Shown: one piece after another, positions 23,501 through 32,235 of the stretch | Numbering within the stretch: the first letter of the stretch is position 1 | How the letters are laid out: each line of letters starts with the position of its first letter | Origin: Gonium pectorale | Lineage: Eukaryota; Chlorophyta; Chlorophyceae; Chlamydomonadales; Volvocaceae | Length of the DNA: 32,235 bases | Reading direction: 5' to 3' | Assembly: GCA_001584585.1 (NCBI GenBank) | Contig: LSYV01000003.1 | Location: 2,732,256 to 2,764,490, forward strand | Translations under genes and position numbers: made by a program | Notes under the pieces: generated by a model | Told to the model about the DNA's origin: nothing | The model's input: only the letters and a program-made list of their open reading frames with translations | Database searches by the model: none

Positions 23501-25424
23501 CGGTGACGCACAAGCCGGATCATTGCACTGCCTGTCACACAGCCTTCTCGGAGCCTCCTGCGTGCCTGGGCTGGGGCTGGTGTTACCCAGCTTACCTGGA
23601 ACGCGCTGTAGAGCGTGATGATGCTCTTGTGGTTCATGTCGGCGTGGATCTGTGGTGGAGGAACGGAAGACGCAAAGTTCAATGACGTGTCAGGTAAGAG
23701 CGCGTGTAGAGGCAGGAAGGATTGGCATAGCGCAGCTGGCTGGCCGCCGTGGCTGGGGGTTGCCGGGCGTAAGGCTTCGGCGAACGGTAGATAACGAGTT
23801 GGGATCGGCGGACAAGACAGCACGCCGGGGCCACACGCGCAAGCGCAAGCCGGGTAGCGCATCCGCCCGGGCGCTGGGACACGTGTGGCCGGCGCCCTAC
23901 TCACCATCACCTCCCTGGCAATCATGTGCATCGCGTTGGACGGCACCCTGCTCGGGCGTTCGGACACACAGCAGCATACGGTAATGTCGCGTCGCCTTTC
24001 GCATCAGCGGGCACAGAGCTGCTGCGCAAGCGCCCGGCATCGCTCGCGCACAGCCAAGGCGCATACAGCGACCAATCGTGGCGTCCAAGGACACGACAGA
24101 TTCACGCCCATGGCTCCGGGCGCACACCCTGCAGCGTGTTCGGGCGCGCGGCCTGGCCCAAGAGGCTACGCTCGCGTCGCCAAGAAAACTGGGCTGCTTG
24201 GCACACCTGGACAGGAAGTACACCTTGAGCGCGACAGGCAACCCCGAGTGGGTGCAGATGGCCTGGGAAGCGGGGAACCAGGGAGGGGAGGGCCGTAACC
24301 GGCAAGGCAGGAGGGCAGAACCGTGTGCGCGATGCGGATGAGCAACAGGACATGAGTTGCCGTTCGGCCGTACGGGCCGCCCCGCGGTCCGCGGCTGCGT
24401 CACCGAGCCACGGGCCTCCTTCCCGCGTGCCGTGCAGCCTCACCTGGTAAACGGCCGATGAGCAGCCCTTGTAGATCCTCTTCATGATGTCGTAGTCCTG
24501 CATGCGTGACGCATGGGAGGAACAGGGTGGGCGGGTGGGCGCAAGGAAGCGCCTCAGACAGGTGCGCGGCAGATGGATGCCCATGGCAAGGGTGCCGTGC
24601 GCCGCCTGCCGTACGCATACGCACGCTTGCATGCTGGAGTCTGCGTCGGGTGGCACGTTTGTGTGGGGTTTCGCCAGGCTTACCCTCAGGCTCCAACTGG
24701 GTCGCCGCATGCTGGCGGGTGTGCCAGGAGACACCGCCAGCAGCACCGAGGCGGGGGTTGCGGCAATGCCCTCCAAGCTGCTGCTGTCGATGCTGCGCCT
24801 GCCGTACTGCGGGCCGTCACCGACCACCGTCTGCTGGGGACCGGAGGCCGAACCGCCGACAAGGCTGCTGCTGTGGGCATGAGAGACGCGAAGCGAGGTG
24901 TGAGAACTGACTTCTCCGGACGGTAGTCTCGTGCATGCAGCGGAAAGCGACGAGGTCGGTTGATTGCTGTGCTGTGACTGCGACGCCTCGAAGTCCACAC
25001 TCAGCGAGTTCATGGCAAACCTGCCTTGCTCGGCTGAGGATGTCGCAACCCGCTTATACAGGTAGTTGTCCGAGGACGCTGTCAGATGGGTTCGCGGCCG
25101 TTGGGGCGGGAGAGCGGCTGAAGTTTGAGGAGATGAAGGCATCAACGCAATATCCATAGACTTGAGTTGCAAGCTGCAAGCTGGAAGCGGGGCTCGCGCG
25201 TCGCTTGGCGAGTAGTCAGCGGAGGCCCGCGTGATATGCTGTGACGGCAGAGGAGCTGCACAGGTGTCGCCATCCTTCAGATGGAAAAGCGAACTGAGCT
25301 TCTTTAGCAGGGAGGACCCCGCCTTAGGAGAAGGAGAATGCACCAATTCACCAGTGCGGTTTTCCCCCGGGCTCGAAAAGACTCCGTTGATCATGCGCAT
25401 GGCAGAACTGGAGCGGCTAGCCAT
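20554..25424 (-). CDS. Aurora-like serine/threonine protein kinase, complete, 13 exons
   Basis: Exons from the ATG: 25424-24684, 24497-24444, 24262-24207, 23947-23905, 23649-23596, 23415-23326, 22802-22722, 22552-22508, 22334-22277, 21956-21946, 21760-21677, 21496-21227, 20910-20554. All are GT-AG and in phase; 1944 nt, 647 residues. Residues 1-247 are Ser-rich and probably disordered. The kinase domain spans about 248-527: VALK Lys278, helix-C Glu296, HRD Asp371, Asn376, DFG 389-391, APE 412-414 and DVW 440-442 are all present, so catalysis is expected. The glycine loop is degenerate (YKGCSSAVY). The activation segment VTRAGTLDYMAPE resembles Aurora, with Thr403 at the place of Aurora A Thr288. 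Residues 530-647 are a Gly/Ser/Pro/Ala-rich tail. The start is the first in-frame ATG; it sits about 100 bases below a TATA-like box. The substrate is unknown. Aurora-like kinases such as Chlamydomonas CALK act in flagellar length control, but a match to that protein is not claimed. Confidence 0.93.
23282..23320. repeat. (GGTA)n tetranucleotide microsatellite in kinase intron
   Basis: About ten GGTA units with one GGCA variant. It lies in the 523-nt kinase intron after exon 6, ending five bases from the splice donor (GT at 23324-23325). On the transcribed strand it reads ACCT repeats, so it does not create competing GTAG donors on that strand. Confidence 0.92.
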
Positions 25425-25519
25425 AAGAAACTCTGGAAGGAAACGCCACCAGCGGTTGGTTGGCCCTGTGAAGCTCTTGCAGGCTGGTTTCACCCTATGC
25501 TACGTGGTGCTCCAAGATG

Positions 25520-25527
25520 TATATATT
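25520..25527 (-). promoter_or_regulatory. TATA-like box of the kinase gene
   Basis: The minus strand reads AATATATA here, about 96 bases upstream of the chosen ATG (25424). Transcription would be expected to start near 25490, giving a short 5' UTR of about 65 bases. This supports ATG 25424. The open frame does continue upstream, but only to a GTG at 25493. Confidence 0.5.
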
Positions 25528-27238
25528 CGTTTGGTCGGCCCAACGATAGGCGCCGCGGTCGGTCACAGCCTCTGCAGTACCTCTATGGCGCTTCCGCTTG
25601 TAGAGAGAAATACCTAGCTGTCGACAGGTTTACCTCTAGGTAGCATGGCACAGCGGGCACAGCGTTGGCGAAAGTCTTTATGCGTGTTAGGTTATGGACG
25701 GCTTTTGCTTTCGCCTTCTTTGGAATCGAATGAAGCCTATTCTTGCGTCTGGAGCTGAAGCTGAATGGCTTTCACCTTACGAGATGATACCGTATCTTGT
25801 CGCACCGCCGTTGCTCCTGAGCTACTATGTAGTAAGTTGTAATAGCAACGCAACCGTATGCGTATTCGTCTTTGAGCTCTTCCGGCTTGCGGACCGAGAT
25901 GTCCTGTCCCAGGGGTCAGACAGGCGGCGGCAATTCTTTTGAACCTGGCGCTACTAACCGCTGGCCACCGAAGCATCGGTATCCGAGCCGGCGACAGTGA
26001 CCAGCAGGCCTCCACCCATCCACCAGGTCAGGTCTACACCGACCCCGAGATGCTTCTTACCGTACCCCGTCACGGACTGCATGCACGATTCCACAGCCAC
26101 GTGGCCTGCTGCCCACACGCGGTCTCGGCTCATGGGTAGGCGTCCACAGGCTCATGCCCACGCACCGTGGGGCGCAGGCTGCCGGTAAGCGCGTGATGGA
26201 GGAGCACGTATGGACAGTGAGTACGGATGGCAATCAAGTCCAGGTCGGGAGGGGCCGGCCAGGGGCCGTCATTCCAAGCAAGCCATGGACGCGATGTGCG
26301 TGGGGCTAGGGACGCCGCAGATAGGTTTTGTGAGCAGGCGCGCAAGGAGGGAGGGCCCATTGGCGGCACCGGCTGTGTCCGCTGCGCGCCTGCTGTCGCT
26401 GGGGCAAGCGGCGGCTTGGTGCTCGAGCTGGCGCTCGTTGCCTGGTTGGCCTGTGCGGGGTGGCGCCGCCTAATGGAGAGGTGCAGGTACCAGCCCACCG
26501 CATCACTTGTTGGGATGTGGCGTGGTGGAGGCGGACGACCAGGGCGGCTGCGCTGTGGCAACATACATGAGCAACCATGCCGGGGCGCTGCGTGTGGAAG
26601 CGGCGGGTCGGCACCCATGGCCATCACAGGCCAAGACAGGCACGGTTGGGATAGGCTGAGGACTTGTTGGAGACATGCACGCTCTGCATTACCTGCGTCG
26701 GTCAGTCCGGCCGCGTCGCGGATCGCCCTCTCCCAACGATGCGCCCTCCGGCCGACACCCTGCGTGCGTGCGCTGTCGGATTTCCCACGTGCTCAACGTA
26801 CGGGGCCCTTGGCACCGTGGCACCGCCGCTGCACCTCCCCTATCTGCTTGGTAGTCCTCGCAGGGGCGGGTGCCCCTTCATGGCGCCATTCATAGCTCGT
26901 ACCCAGCTTTGGAAGCGGTTGGTCGCTGATGGCTGATGGCGTCGGTGGGTCGGGTGATACGCGCGTCCCCTCATCAGCCGTTCAGCCCCTCGGGCCTCCG
27001 ACCTCCATTCCCTCGGGTCTTCGGCCCTGGGGGACGCAGCCCGCCGCGGCTGCCTGGGGTCCGCACACATCACCACTACCCTTGCACACGCCGGGATGTC
27101 GCGTACCGCTGCAGTCCCGAAATGCACGAGTGCGTGTGGCCGGGGGGGGGGGAGGAAGCCGGGGAAGCCTCGCGCAGATGACTTAAAGTCCATAAAGGCA
27201 ATGCGCTTGCGCATGTTGGTGACAGCTCCTCCAGTTAG
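25528..27238. other. Intergenic DNA between kinase promoter and decayed gene
   Basis: No gene supported. Overlapping open frames on both strands around 26130-26900 have no recognised domain. A minus-strand frame starting at 27214 with MRKRIAFMDFKSSARG has less biased composition than the rest but no recognised relatives. A run of ten G lies near 27140. Confidence 0.4.
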
Positions 27239-27257
27239 TTACAGGTTACAGCTTACA
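27239..27257 (-). terminator. Triple TGTAA polyadenylation signal
   Basis: Three TTACA motifs on the plus strand (27239-27243, 27246-27250, 27253-27257) read as TGTAA three times at 7-base spacing on the minus strand. They begin 127 bases past the stop codon at 27384 of the decayed minus-strand gene, a normal 3' UTR distance for a volvocine gene. Confidence 0.5.
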
Positions 27258-27383
27258 CATCTGATGGCCAGGAGTTGCTGCTGACCCGGGGGGGGGATGG
27301 GAAATGCGAGTGGTGGGGTGGGTAAAGGGTCATGACTGCCGTCTGCTTGGCGTGCCTATTGTCCCAGACTTCCCAGACAGCCT

Positions 27384-28398
27384 TCAAATAGGCTGCAACC
27401 TCAGCAGGTGGGCCCATGTCCCGGCGCTTGAACTGTAATTCGCCTTCAAGTTGGTCGCGAAGGTGATCATAGCACGGGCGCTCGCAAACACATACAGCTC
27501 GTCCTCCATCACCATGGCATCACCGCACACCTTGCATGTTAGCTCGCACCTAACCCGCCCGTTGAGGCGGTTGACTTCCGCCTTCCAGCACCCCAAACGA
27601 AAGCGCGTGAGCGTCGGGTGGAGGCTAGGTGCCATCACAGTTGTGCCGTGCACCGGATCATCCATCCAATGCACGTACATACCGGCAAAGCTTAACCACG
27701 GCCTCTCCGCAGGGGAACTGGCGGGATGCACCGTTCACATGCGGCAACCGCCACCGCGCGTCTAGCCTGTCCGCATACGAGCCCAAAACCCTCAAAACAT
27801 GTATCGCCAAGTTAGCAAAGTACGATGTCTAAGCGTTGGTCGCTAGACCCTCGGGTGCCTTCAATCCAACGTCAACCAGAAACCGTAGCACATAAGTCGA
27901 CCAATAGTCGGCCGCACCCTCCTCGGTCGCCATCTTCAGGTCTGCCACGAAAACTCGATGGCATAGCGTACCCGGGCGTTTAGTGAGGCCGTTCCTGAAG
28001 CGCAAGACCAGTTTAGCCCAATGGCACGGCGGCGATCGTTGCGCTAACTCCCGGTACAGTAGCGCATGGATGGGACATCGTGCCCCGACAACGGCTCGCA
28101 TGTAGGCCCTCTGCTTCTTAACCATTGGGTTTGTCATAGCACTCTCAAACGTAACGTTGTTCCACCAATAGGGTTCTCGACGGCGCTGTACGGGGGCGGT
28201 CGCCGGGTCGTAACTAGGACTAGGAAGAAGTGCGGCACACCCGCGTCGGGCTCTGGGGCACGGGGGACCCGTAGTCGTGTTCGTGCAGCTCCGTATTGTC
28301 AGCTTGTCGTCAGATCCGTCGGGGTGTGCGCAGGTGCCCGTCCGCAGGGTTCGACATGGTATCGTGTATGAATGCGAGAACTGTGAAGTTGGGAGCAT
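27384..28398 (-). pseudogene. Decayed or multi-exon unrecognised gene, possibly from a mobile element
   Basis: Frame A runs from an ATG at 28398 to a TAG at 27831-27829 (189 codons). The same frame continues past the stop with coding-like sequence (including AIHVLRVLGSYADRLDARW) to a TGA at 27660-27658. Frame B, offset by one base, continues with MYVHWMDDPVHGTTV and a Cys-rich block CELTCKVCGD, ending at 27384. Sense appears to pass from A to B near 27675-27682, where GTATGTAC looks like a 4-base duplication, so one stop and one frameshift would break a single gene. Alternatively, GTATGT at that point is a splice donor: a 58-nt intron ending CACCTAG would keep phase but would remove the most coding-like part of B. 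Frame A contains YWWNNVTFESAM and CHWAKLVLRFRNG. Codon third positions are less GC-rich than in the kinase or RPN1. No family was recognised; a host gene with introns is possible. Confidence 0.42.
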
Positions 28399-29046
28399 AA
28401 CACGGGAGCGCTAGGTTAGACCCCACCGGGGCGCCTTCCACCGATGACGGCTGGCCATCGTGTCACGTGAGCACGTTTGACCTAAATCATGCGTTATTGC
28501 TCGAGGTTTGAATCAAATATGAGTTTTGATGATGCAGATGAGCGTGCCCAAGAACGGGTCGCGAGGACTCCCACCCCCGTTCCTGACGAGAGCACCGTTC
28601 CGTTTGCCTGGCGCGCAAGGTGTTTCCTATGTTCCATCGAATACTCTCTGGTGCAGTTGCAATATGTGCTGCTGTTGAGCGGCGCGCTTTCAGCGTGTCG
28701 TGCCGGTTATGGGTGCCCATAACATGGCTGGGCTGCAGGGTTCGGTGTTCGATTGTGGGACACATTGTTTGCGGTGGTAGTTAGGCGTTGATGTGCGAGC
28801 GGTGATGCCGTGCCATAGGGCGTCCTGATTGTCATAAGGCGATAGGTTGGGGGCTTATGGTAGCTCCTTCCACAGATTTGGGCCCCTGTCTGCCCCTTCA
28901 CACCCGTGCCTAGGGGGAGGTTGCACCGGTGTGAGCTTGATTTTGTGACGCTCGTGAGTTTCAGTCTTCGTGCTGGCCTTTTCATTGGCCTTCTGCTTGT
29001 ATCTCTTTCATGTCGCTGCGCTCTAGGCTTCGAGCTAGGGGGGATG

Positions 29047-29098
29047 TGAGGCGCCAAGCCGAACAAACCGTACCACAGCACGTACTATTGTACGACAG
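29047..29098 (+). repeat. 52-bp dispersed repeat, copy 1
   Basis: Begins TGAGGCGCCAAGCCGA and ends GTACGACAG. It matches 30081-30132 at 48 of 52 positions in the same orientation, 1034 bp away. Similarity stops sharply at both ends. It contains a small inverted repeat CGTAC/GTACG. Confidence 0.85.
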
Positions 29099-29159
29099 CT
29101 GTAGGGGTTTAATAGTTCTTTGGGTCTCATTCGTTTGTAACCGTTACAACCAAGAACGA

Positions 29160-29202
29160 CCAACGGGCCCCAACGGAGCCCCAACGGAGCCCCGACGGAA
29201 CC
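29160..29202. repeat. 11-bp tandem repeat (CCAACGGAGCC)
   Basis: Four near-identical head-to-tail units of CCAACGGAGCC with small variations; the first unit is one base short. It lies about 60 bases after the first 52-bp repeat copy. Confidence 0.8.
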
Positions 29203-29213
29203 CCGCACCGAAG

Positions 29214-29241
29214 ACCTAGGACCTGCAACCTAGGACCTGCA
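29214..29241. repeat. 14-bp perfect tandem duplication
   Basis: ACCTAGGACCTGCA is present twice without mismatch (29214-29227 and 29228-29241), just after the 11-bp tandem repeat. It is a local replication-slippage type duplication. Confidence 0.85.
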
Positions 29242-29668
29242 AACAGCGGAAACGTCAGTTAGCTTTCAACTTGGACCAGTGGCCACCTTAAGCAGTAATC
29301 TCGAGCACATAGTGGCAATGTCGCAAGCAAGCCATGAGCCGGGGCCGGGCGCGCACTGACTTGCTGTGTCATGTGCATGTGACGGCCGTGCCATTATTGG
29401 TACAAGCGGCCGGCGGTTACCTAGTGTCACTGATGCGGTGTTGCAGTAATTGTACATGACAGCCTCTGGGCAAGCCGGCGCGCACCTAGGGGCGAATGAG
29501 ACTTCGTCTCGTAAAACCCGCACATCCCGGGAAACCGGCCTAGGTGCGGACAAGTAGCAAGAGCAGCCCGCGTGGCCCGCTACAACAAGCAGTGGCGTAG
29601 GCTAGATGGCGGGGACTAAAGCAGAGCCCTGGCAGAAGGGCTTGCAGCTCGAACGATGATCACTACAA

Positions 29669-29699
29669 GAGGCAGATAAAGGGCTCAGCCCTCTGCCTC
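29669..29699. other. Hairpin-forming inverted repeat
   Basis: GAGGCAG (29669-29675) pairs with CTGCCTC (29693-29699), and inside it AGGGCT (29680-29685) pairs with AGCCCT (29687-29692). The result is a 13-bp stem with a 4-base bulge on one arm and a one-base centre. No tRNA or terminator identity is evident. Confidence 0.6.
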
Positions 29700-30080
29700 G
29701 CAATCCAGAGGCAGCGAAGCTGCCGTATACCTAGTAACTCCTTCGACCCAAGCAAGAACCAGCCTTCTCTGTCACGTCACTACGTTCTGCTCCTAGAGAA
29801 GTTGATGTGTGCCGTGACGTAGTACTGCCGCGCCTGTGTTCGTGCTGGTTCCGAAGCTTGTACTGCATGGGGTATGCCTGTTGGTCGTGTGCTGTGCCTC
29901 CTCTCTGCCTCTTCGGTCACTTAGCCTGTTGGTGGCTCTTACCATGTAACCTTGCAGTGGTCTCGTTGCGTTCCCGTTGCCTCGACATGTAGTGGTCCTC
30001 GGTTCGCTCGCTCCTAGTGTGTTCTGGCAACCAGGTCGTTCCCAGATTCCTCGTGGCGGGATTGTTATCTCGTCGCACCA

Positions 30081-30132
30081 TGAGGCGCCAAGCCGAGCAA
30101 ACCGTGTCACAGCACGTACTATCGTACGACAG
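30081..30132 (+). repeat. 52-bp dispersed repeat, copy 2
   Basis: Second copy of the repeat at 29047-29098, four mismatches in 52. It is followed immediately by an 8-bp inverted repeat CTCGGTGC/GCACCGAG (30134-30151) that copy 1 lacks. Confidence 0.85.
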
Positions 30133-31215
30133 GCTCGGTGCCCGCACCGAGGAAGGGCGTCCTTCACGGAATGACCGATTTCGCAGCATACCTAAGTGCA
30201 TGATGTTGTGTTTGCCCGGATACTTCAGCATGCGTCACCGCCATGCTGTGAAGCGATGCCTCGATGTCGTGACACCGGGACGGCATGCACCCCAGCTTCA
30301 TGGCGTTTCGTTGCCAGTTGCCTTTGCTTGTTCATGGGTCGGCTCCCTTTTGCGGCCCGTTCGGTAGTTTGTACTCTGATGTCCGAAGAGAATCCGTGTG
30401 TGGGCTCGGGGCGTGCACCAAGTTCACTGCACGATCCGCGCCTTTAAGGTAGCACTGGGATTTACCCAAGGCATAAGCAGCCCCTCAGCGGCTGCGTGGT
30501 GGTCAGCTGCTGAGTGGGGAAAGCCCCGTGGTCGCCTCGCGGCTCGGTTGTCGGCTGGCGCTTCGCTCCCTGTGTTGAAGGCCCTCGGCAGACGTCCCTT
30601 CCTGCCCCGCCTCGACTAGCTGCTTCACCGCAAGACAGCTGCACCTTCGAGAAAGCGCGGAGACAGCCGCCGTTCTGAGCACAAGGTGCATGTGCCCTCC
30701 GCAAATCCTAACTTTACGACGAAGACCACTACGACGAACATGAACAGCAGAGGGCTACATAATTATCGTTTTAGCACATGTTCCGGGGGCAGCTATATAC
30801 ATTTGAAGGCTGGACGGCGAGGTCATGCGGCAGGGATGTGCTGCGATGCGGCAGTTTTCATGCTGTCTTCCGATAATTGCGCAAGAATTTGTGAATGAAC
30901 GGTGAAGACAATACCCAGCAAGGTCGGATATCGCCGTGTGTCAATAGTTGTTGCTTGTTGGCCTGTCGGTATCATTGCCTGGTTGGCCGCCTGGGACACA
31001 AGCTCTTTCGTGGGCTCGGACCTCCCGGATCTCCCTGCCGTTATTGCCAGGTGTGCCCTGTAACCGCCTTTAGAATCATATCCCTCAACTGGCAACCAAC
31101 AACCGCCCGAGATATGGCCGATATTTTGTACGGTGCGTGCGATTCGGTATCCGCTGCTCTCGGCGGGTAAGCTTCGCCTCACTAAGCTTTGATGAGGTAG
31201 ACAGCGCAAAACTGC

Positions 31216-31222
31216 TATAATT
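31216..31222 (+). promoter_or_regulatory. TATA-like box of the pseudo-response regulator gene
   Basis: TATAATT lies 105 bases before the ATG at 31321. Transcription starting about 30 bases downstream (near 31246) would give a 5' UTR of about 75 bases and would exclude the upstream ATG at 31226. Position supports it; the motif alone is weak. Confidence 0.4.
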
Positions 31223-31320
31223 CACATGTACAAGGACTTCATTACAGCTAGCAACCCACGGAGAGCGCAGGCGCAGCGGCCGAGGTGCCCGGCCCGGGCC
31301 CGGGCCGGCACAGGAGCAGC

Positions 31321-32114
31321 ATGCAGGCACACGGGGCATTGCACGCGGGAGCGGGAGCCCAGCAGCTGGCGCTACCCGACCCTAAGAGCCTGCGAATTCT
31401 GGTCATTGACAGCAAGTCAGCCTCCCGACAGACCACCACGCAGCTGCTGAGAGAATGCTTATACCAGGTAACAATCCTGAGACCAATTGGGCTGGCCGCG
31501 GGCTACACGGCGTTCGGGTCGGTTTCGAACGCGTTGCCAACTCGGCGGCAGGTCACCGCGGTCAAGACCGCCCGCGAGGGCCTGCAGCTGCTCATGGAAG
31601 CAGAACACAGTACAGGCTTCGACCTAGTGCTCAAGGAGCATGAGCCGCCCGGCGCGAACGCCTGCCGGCTGCTCAAGCGCATGGCGAAGACAGAGCTGGC
31701 CGCGAGGACGCCCGTCGTAGGTGGGCTGAGTCGCGAGGAGTTGCTTGAGAGCCGAATTGATCAGCTGGGATGTTGCGGCAAATCGGCAAATATCGCCGCA
31801 ACGGTGCACAAATATCTGCCCAGTATCTCCGCTATATTGGCCCCCTGCCATGTCGCGCCGCCGGTGCCACGCCCTTATACACACGACAATGCTGTATGCT
31901 TTGGGGGCATCCGGGAGCCAAGGAAGCACTGGACACCCACGAACACCTCCCTTTAGCTGAAACCCCCGACCCCCGCCATGCAGTTACCTCAACTCAAGAT
32001 GAGCGGGAGACGGTCATGTCCTGCCTTTCGCTGGGAGCAATTGACTACTTGATAAAGCCCCTGCGCCAAAACGAGGTCCGGCACATCTGGACGCGCGTCT
32101 GGTGGTGGCGCAAG
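31321..32114 (+). CDS. Pseudo-response regulator (PRR/TOC1-like), N-terminal three exons
   Basis: Partial gene that continues beyond the right edge. Exons 31321-31467, 31552-31720 and 31984-32114 give 149 residues forming a whole receiver-like domain. Strand 1 is RILVIDSKSASR (residues 25-36), with Asp30 as the remaining acidic residue. The phosphoacceptor site reads DLVLKEHEPPG: Glu78 stands where true response regulators have Asp, the hallmark of plant pseudo-receivers. Next come TPVVVTSTQDE, LGAIDYLIKPLRQNEVRHIW with the conserved Lys130, and an ending WTRVWWWRK resembling the PRR consensus LW..VWRRR. Junctions are CAG|GTAACA, GTAG|GTGGGC and AAG|GTACAT. Plant PRRs are nuclear clock and light regulators with a C-terminal CCT domain, which would lie outside the window, so PRR versus another pseudo-receiver protein is not settled. 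The first intron is 84 nt, in frame and free of stops. The start is the first ATG after a TATA-like box; the frame is open further upstream but without an ATG. Confidence 0.9.
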
Positions 32115-32235
32115 GTACATATCGGGGGGGGGGGAGGGGGAACGAGCGGGAGAGGCGCGCGGCTTTTGAGTAGGTGGCCTTCGGAGTTGGCGCTCACTAT
32201 TCACCTTCCGCGCTGTGCCGATCGGGTTGCATTCG
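32115..32235 (+). other. Start of third intron of the pseudo-response regulator gene
   Basis: Begins GTACAT after the Lys codon at 32112-32114 and contains a run of more than ten G followed by AGGGGG. No acceptor with continuing pseudo-receiver or CCT sequence is seen before the window ends. Confidence 0.7.

Larger units (their letters stand above)
28399..31215. other. Intergenic accessory DNA with small repeats, no gene supported
   Basis: Composition is lower in GC than the flanking genes. It holds two copies of a 52-bp repeat, two short tandem repeats and a hairpin listed separately. Open frames at 28489-28722 and 30017-30367 (plus) and 29917-30231 (minus) were examined and show nothing recognisable. 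A plus-strand TGTAA occurs near 29135 without a gene before it. Confidence 0.4.

Noticed and set aside
25425..25493. Upstream extension of the kinase to a start at 25493
   Set aside because: The codon there is GTG, not ATG, and it lies where transcription should begin according to the TATA-like box. The first ATG is at 25424.
26227..26895. 222-codon plus-strand open frame and its 165-codon minus-strand partner
   Set aside because: Both strands are open over the same bases and neither has a recognisable motif, so base composition explains them best.
26840..27214. Minus-strand frame starting MRKRIAFMDFKSSARG
   Set aside because: The first 20 residues look coding-like, but the rest is Arg/Pro/Ala-rich, no family is recognised, and the start lies just past three TGTAA signals of the gene before it.
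29669..29725. tRNA or other small RNA gene suggested by the hairpin
   Set aside because: No box A/box B pair, no cloverleaf and no anticodon arm could be drawn.
29010..30367. 52-bp repeat pair as exons of one protein-coding gene (RRQAEQTV motif)
   Set aside because: The open frames around the two copies share nothing beyond the 52 bases and lack splice context, so a nucleotide repeat is the simpler reading.
31226..31450. Upstream ATG and overlapping 74-codon frame before the pseudo-response regulator
   Set aside because: It would lie upstream of the expected transcription start and is in another frame from the receiver domain. No sign of a conserved upstream peptide.

Overview
The window is nuclear DNA of a green alga, most likely a volvocine relative of Chlamydomonas or Volvox. 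It is GC-rich, its genes are cut into many small exons by GT-AG introns that often begin GTGNG, its candidate polyadenylation signals are TGTAA, and the recognisable proteins are closest in remembered sequence to plant and algal families. No prokaryotic operon, CRISPR array, tRNA or rRNA was seen. Exons were joined by hand using splice consensus, phase and family resemblance; the RPN1 and kinase models close perfectly in frame.

Layout. (1) 1-1371, plus strand: the last two exons of a GPR89/GTG (Golgi pH regulator / GPCR-type G protein) membrane protein. (2) 1372-5368: space between convergent genes, with a CCCCA repeat, a less GC-rich middle part, and the probable long 3' UTR of the next gene. 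(3) 5369-14540, minus strand: a complete 17-exon gene for RPN1, the largest non-ATPase subunit of the 26S proteasome base (899 residues). (4) 14541-20553: six kilobases without a supportable gene, containing a 20-base assembly gap. (5) 20554-25424, minus strand: a complete 13-exon gene for an Aurora-like serine/threonine kinase (647 residues), including an 11-nt microexon in the activation segment and a TATA-like box upstream. (6) 25528-31215: accessory DNA with a decayed unrecognised minus-strand gene (27384-28398) followed by three TGTAA signals, a pair of 52-bp dispersed repeats, and small tandem repeats. (7) 31321-32114, plus strand: the first three exons of a pseudo-response regulator (PRR/TOC1-like), which runs off the right edge.

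The four recognised genes are housekeeping or regulatory genes with no evident shared pathway: membrane ion/pH control, protein degradation, a signalling kinase and a clock- or light-type regulator. They are not co-oriented and do not form a functional cluster. I found no convincing new multi-gene system. The best leads are the frame-disrupting kinase microexon, the in-frame 84-nt intron inside the pseudo-receiver, the G-rich minisatellite at an RPN1 splice donor, and the decayed gene and repeat pair in 27-30 kb.
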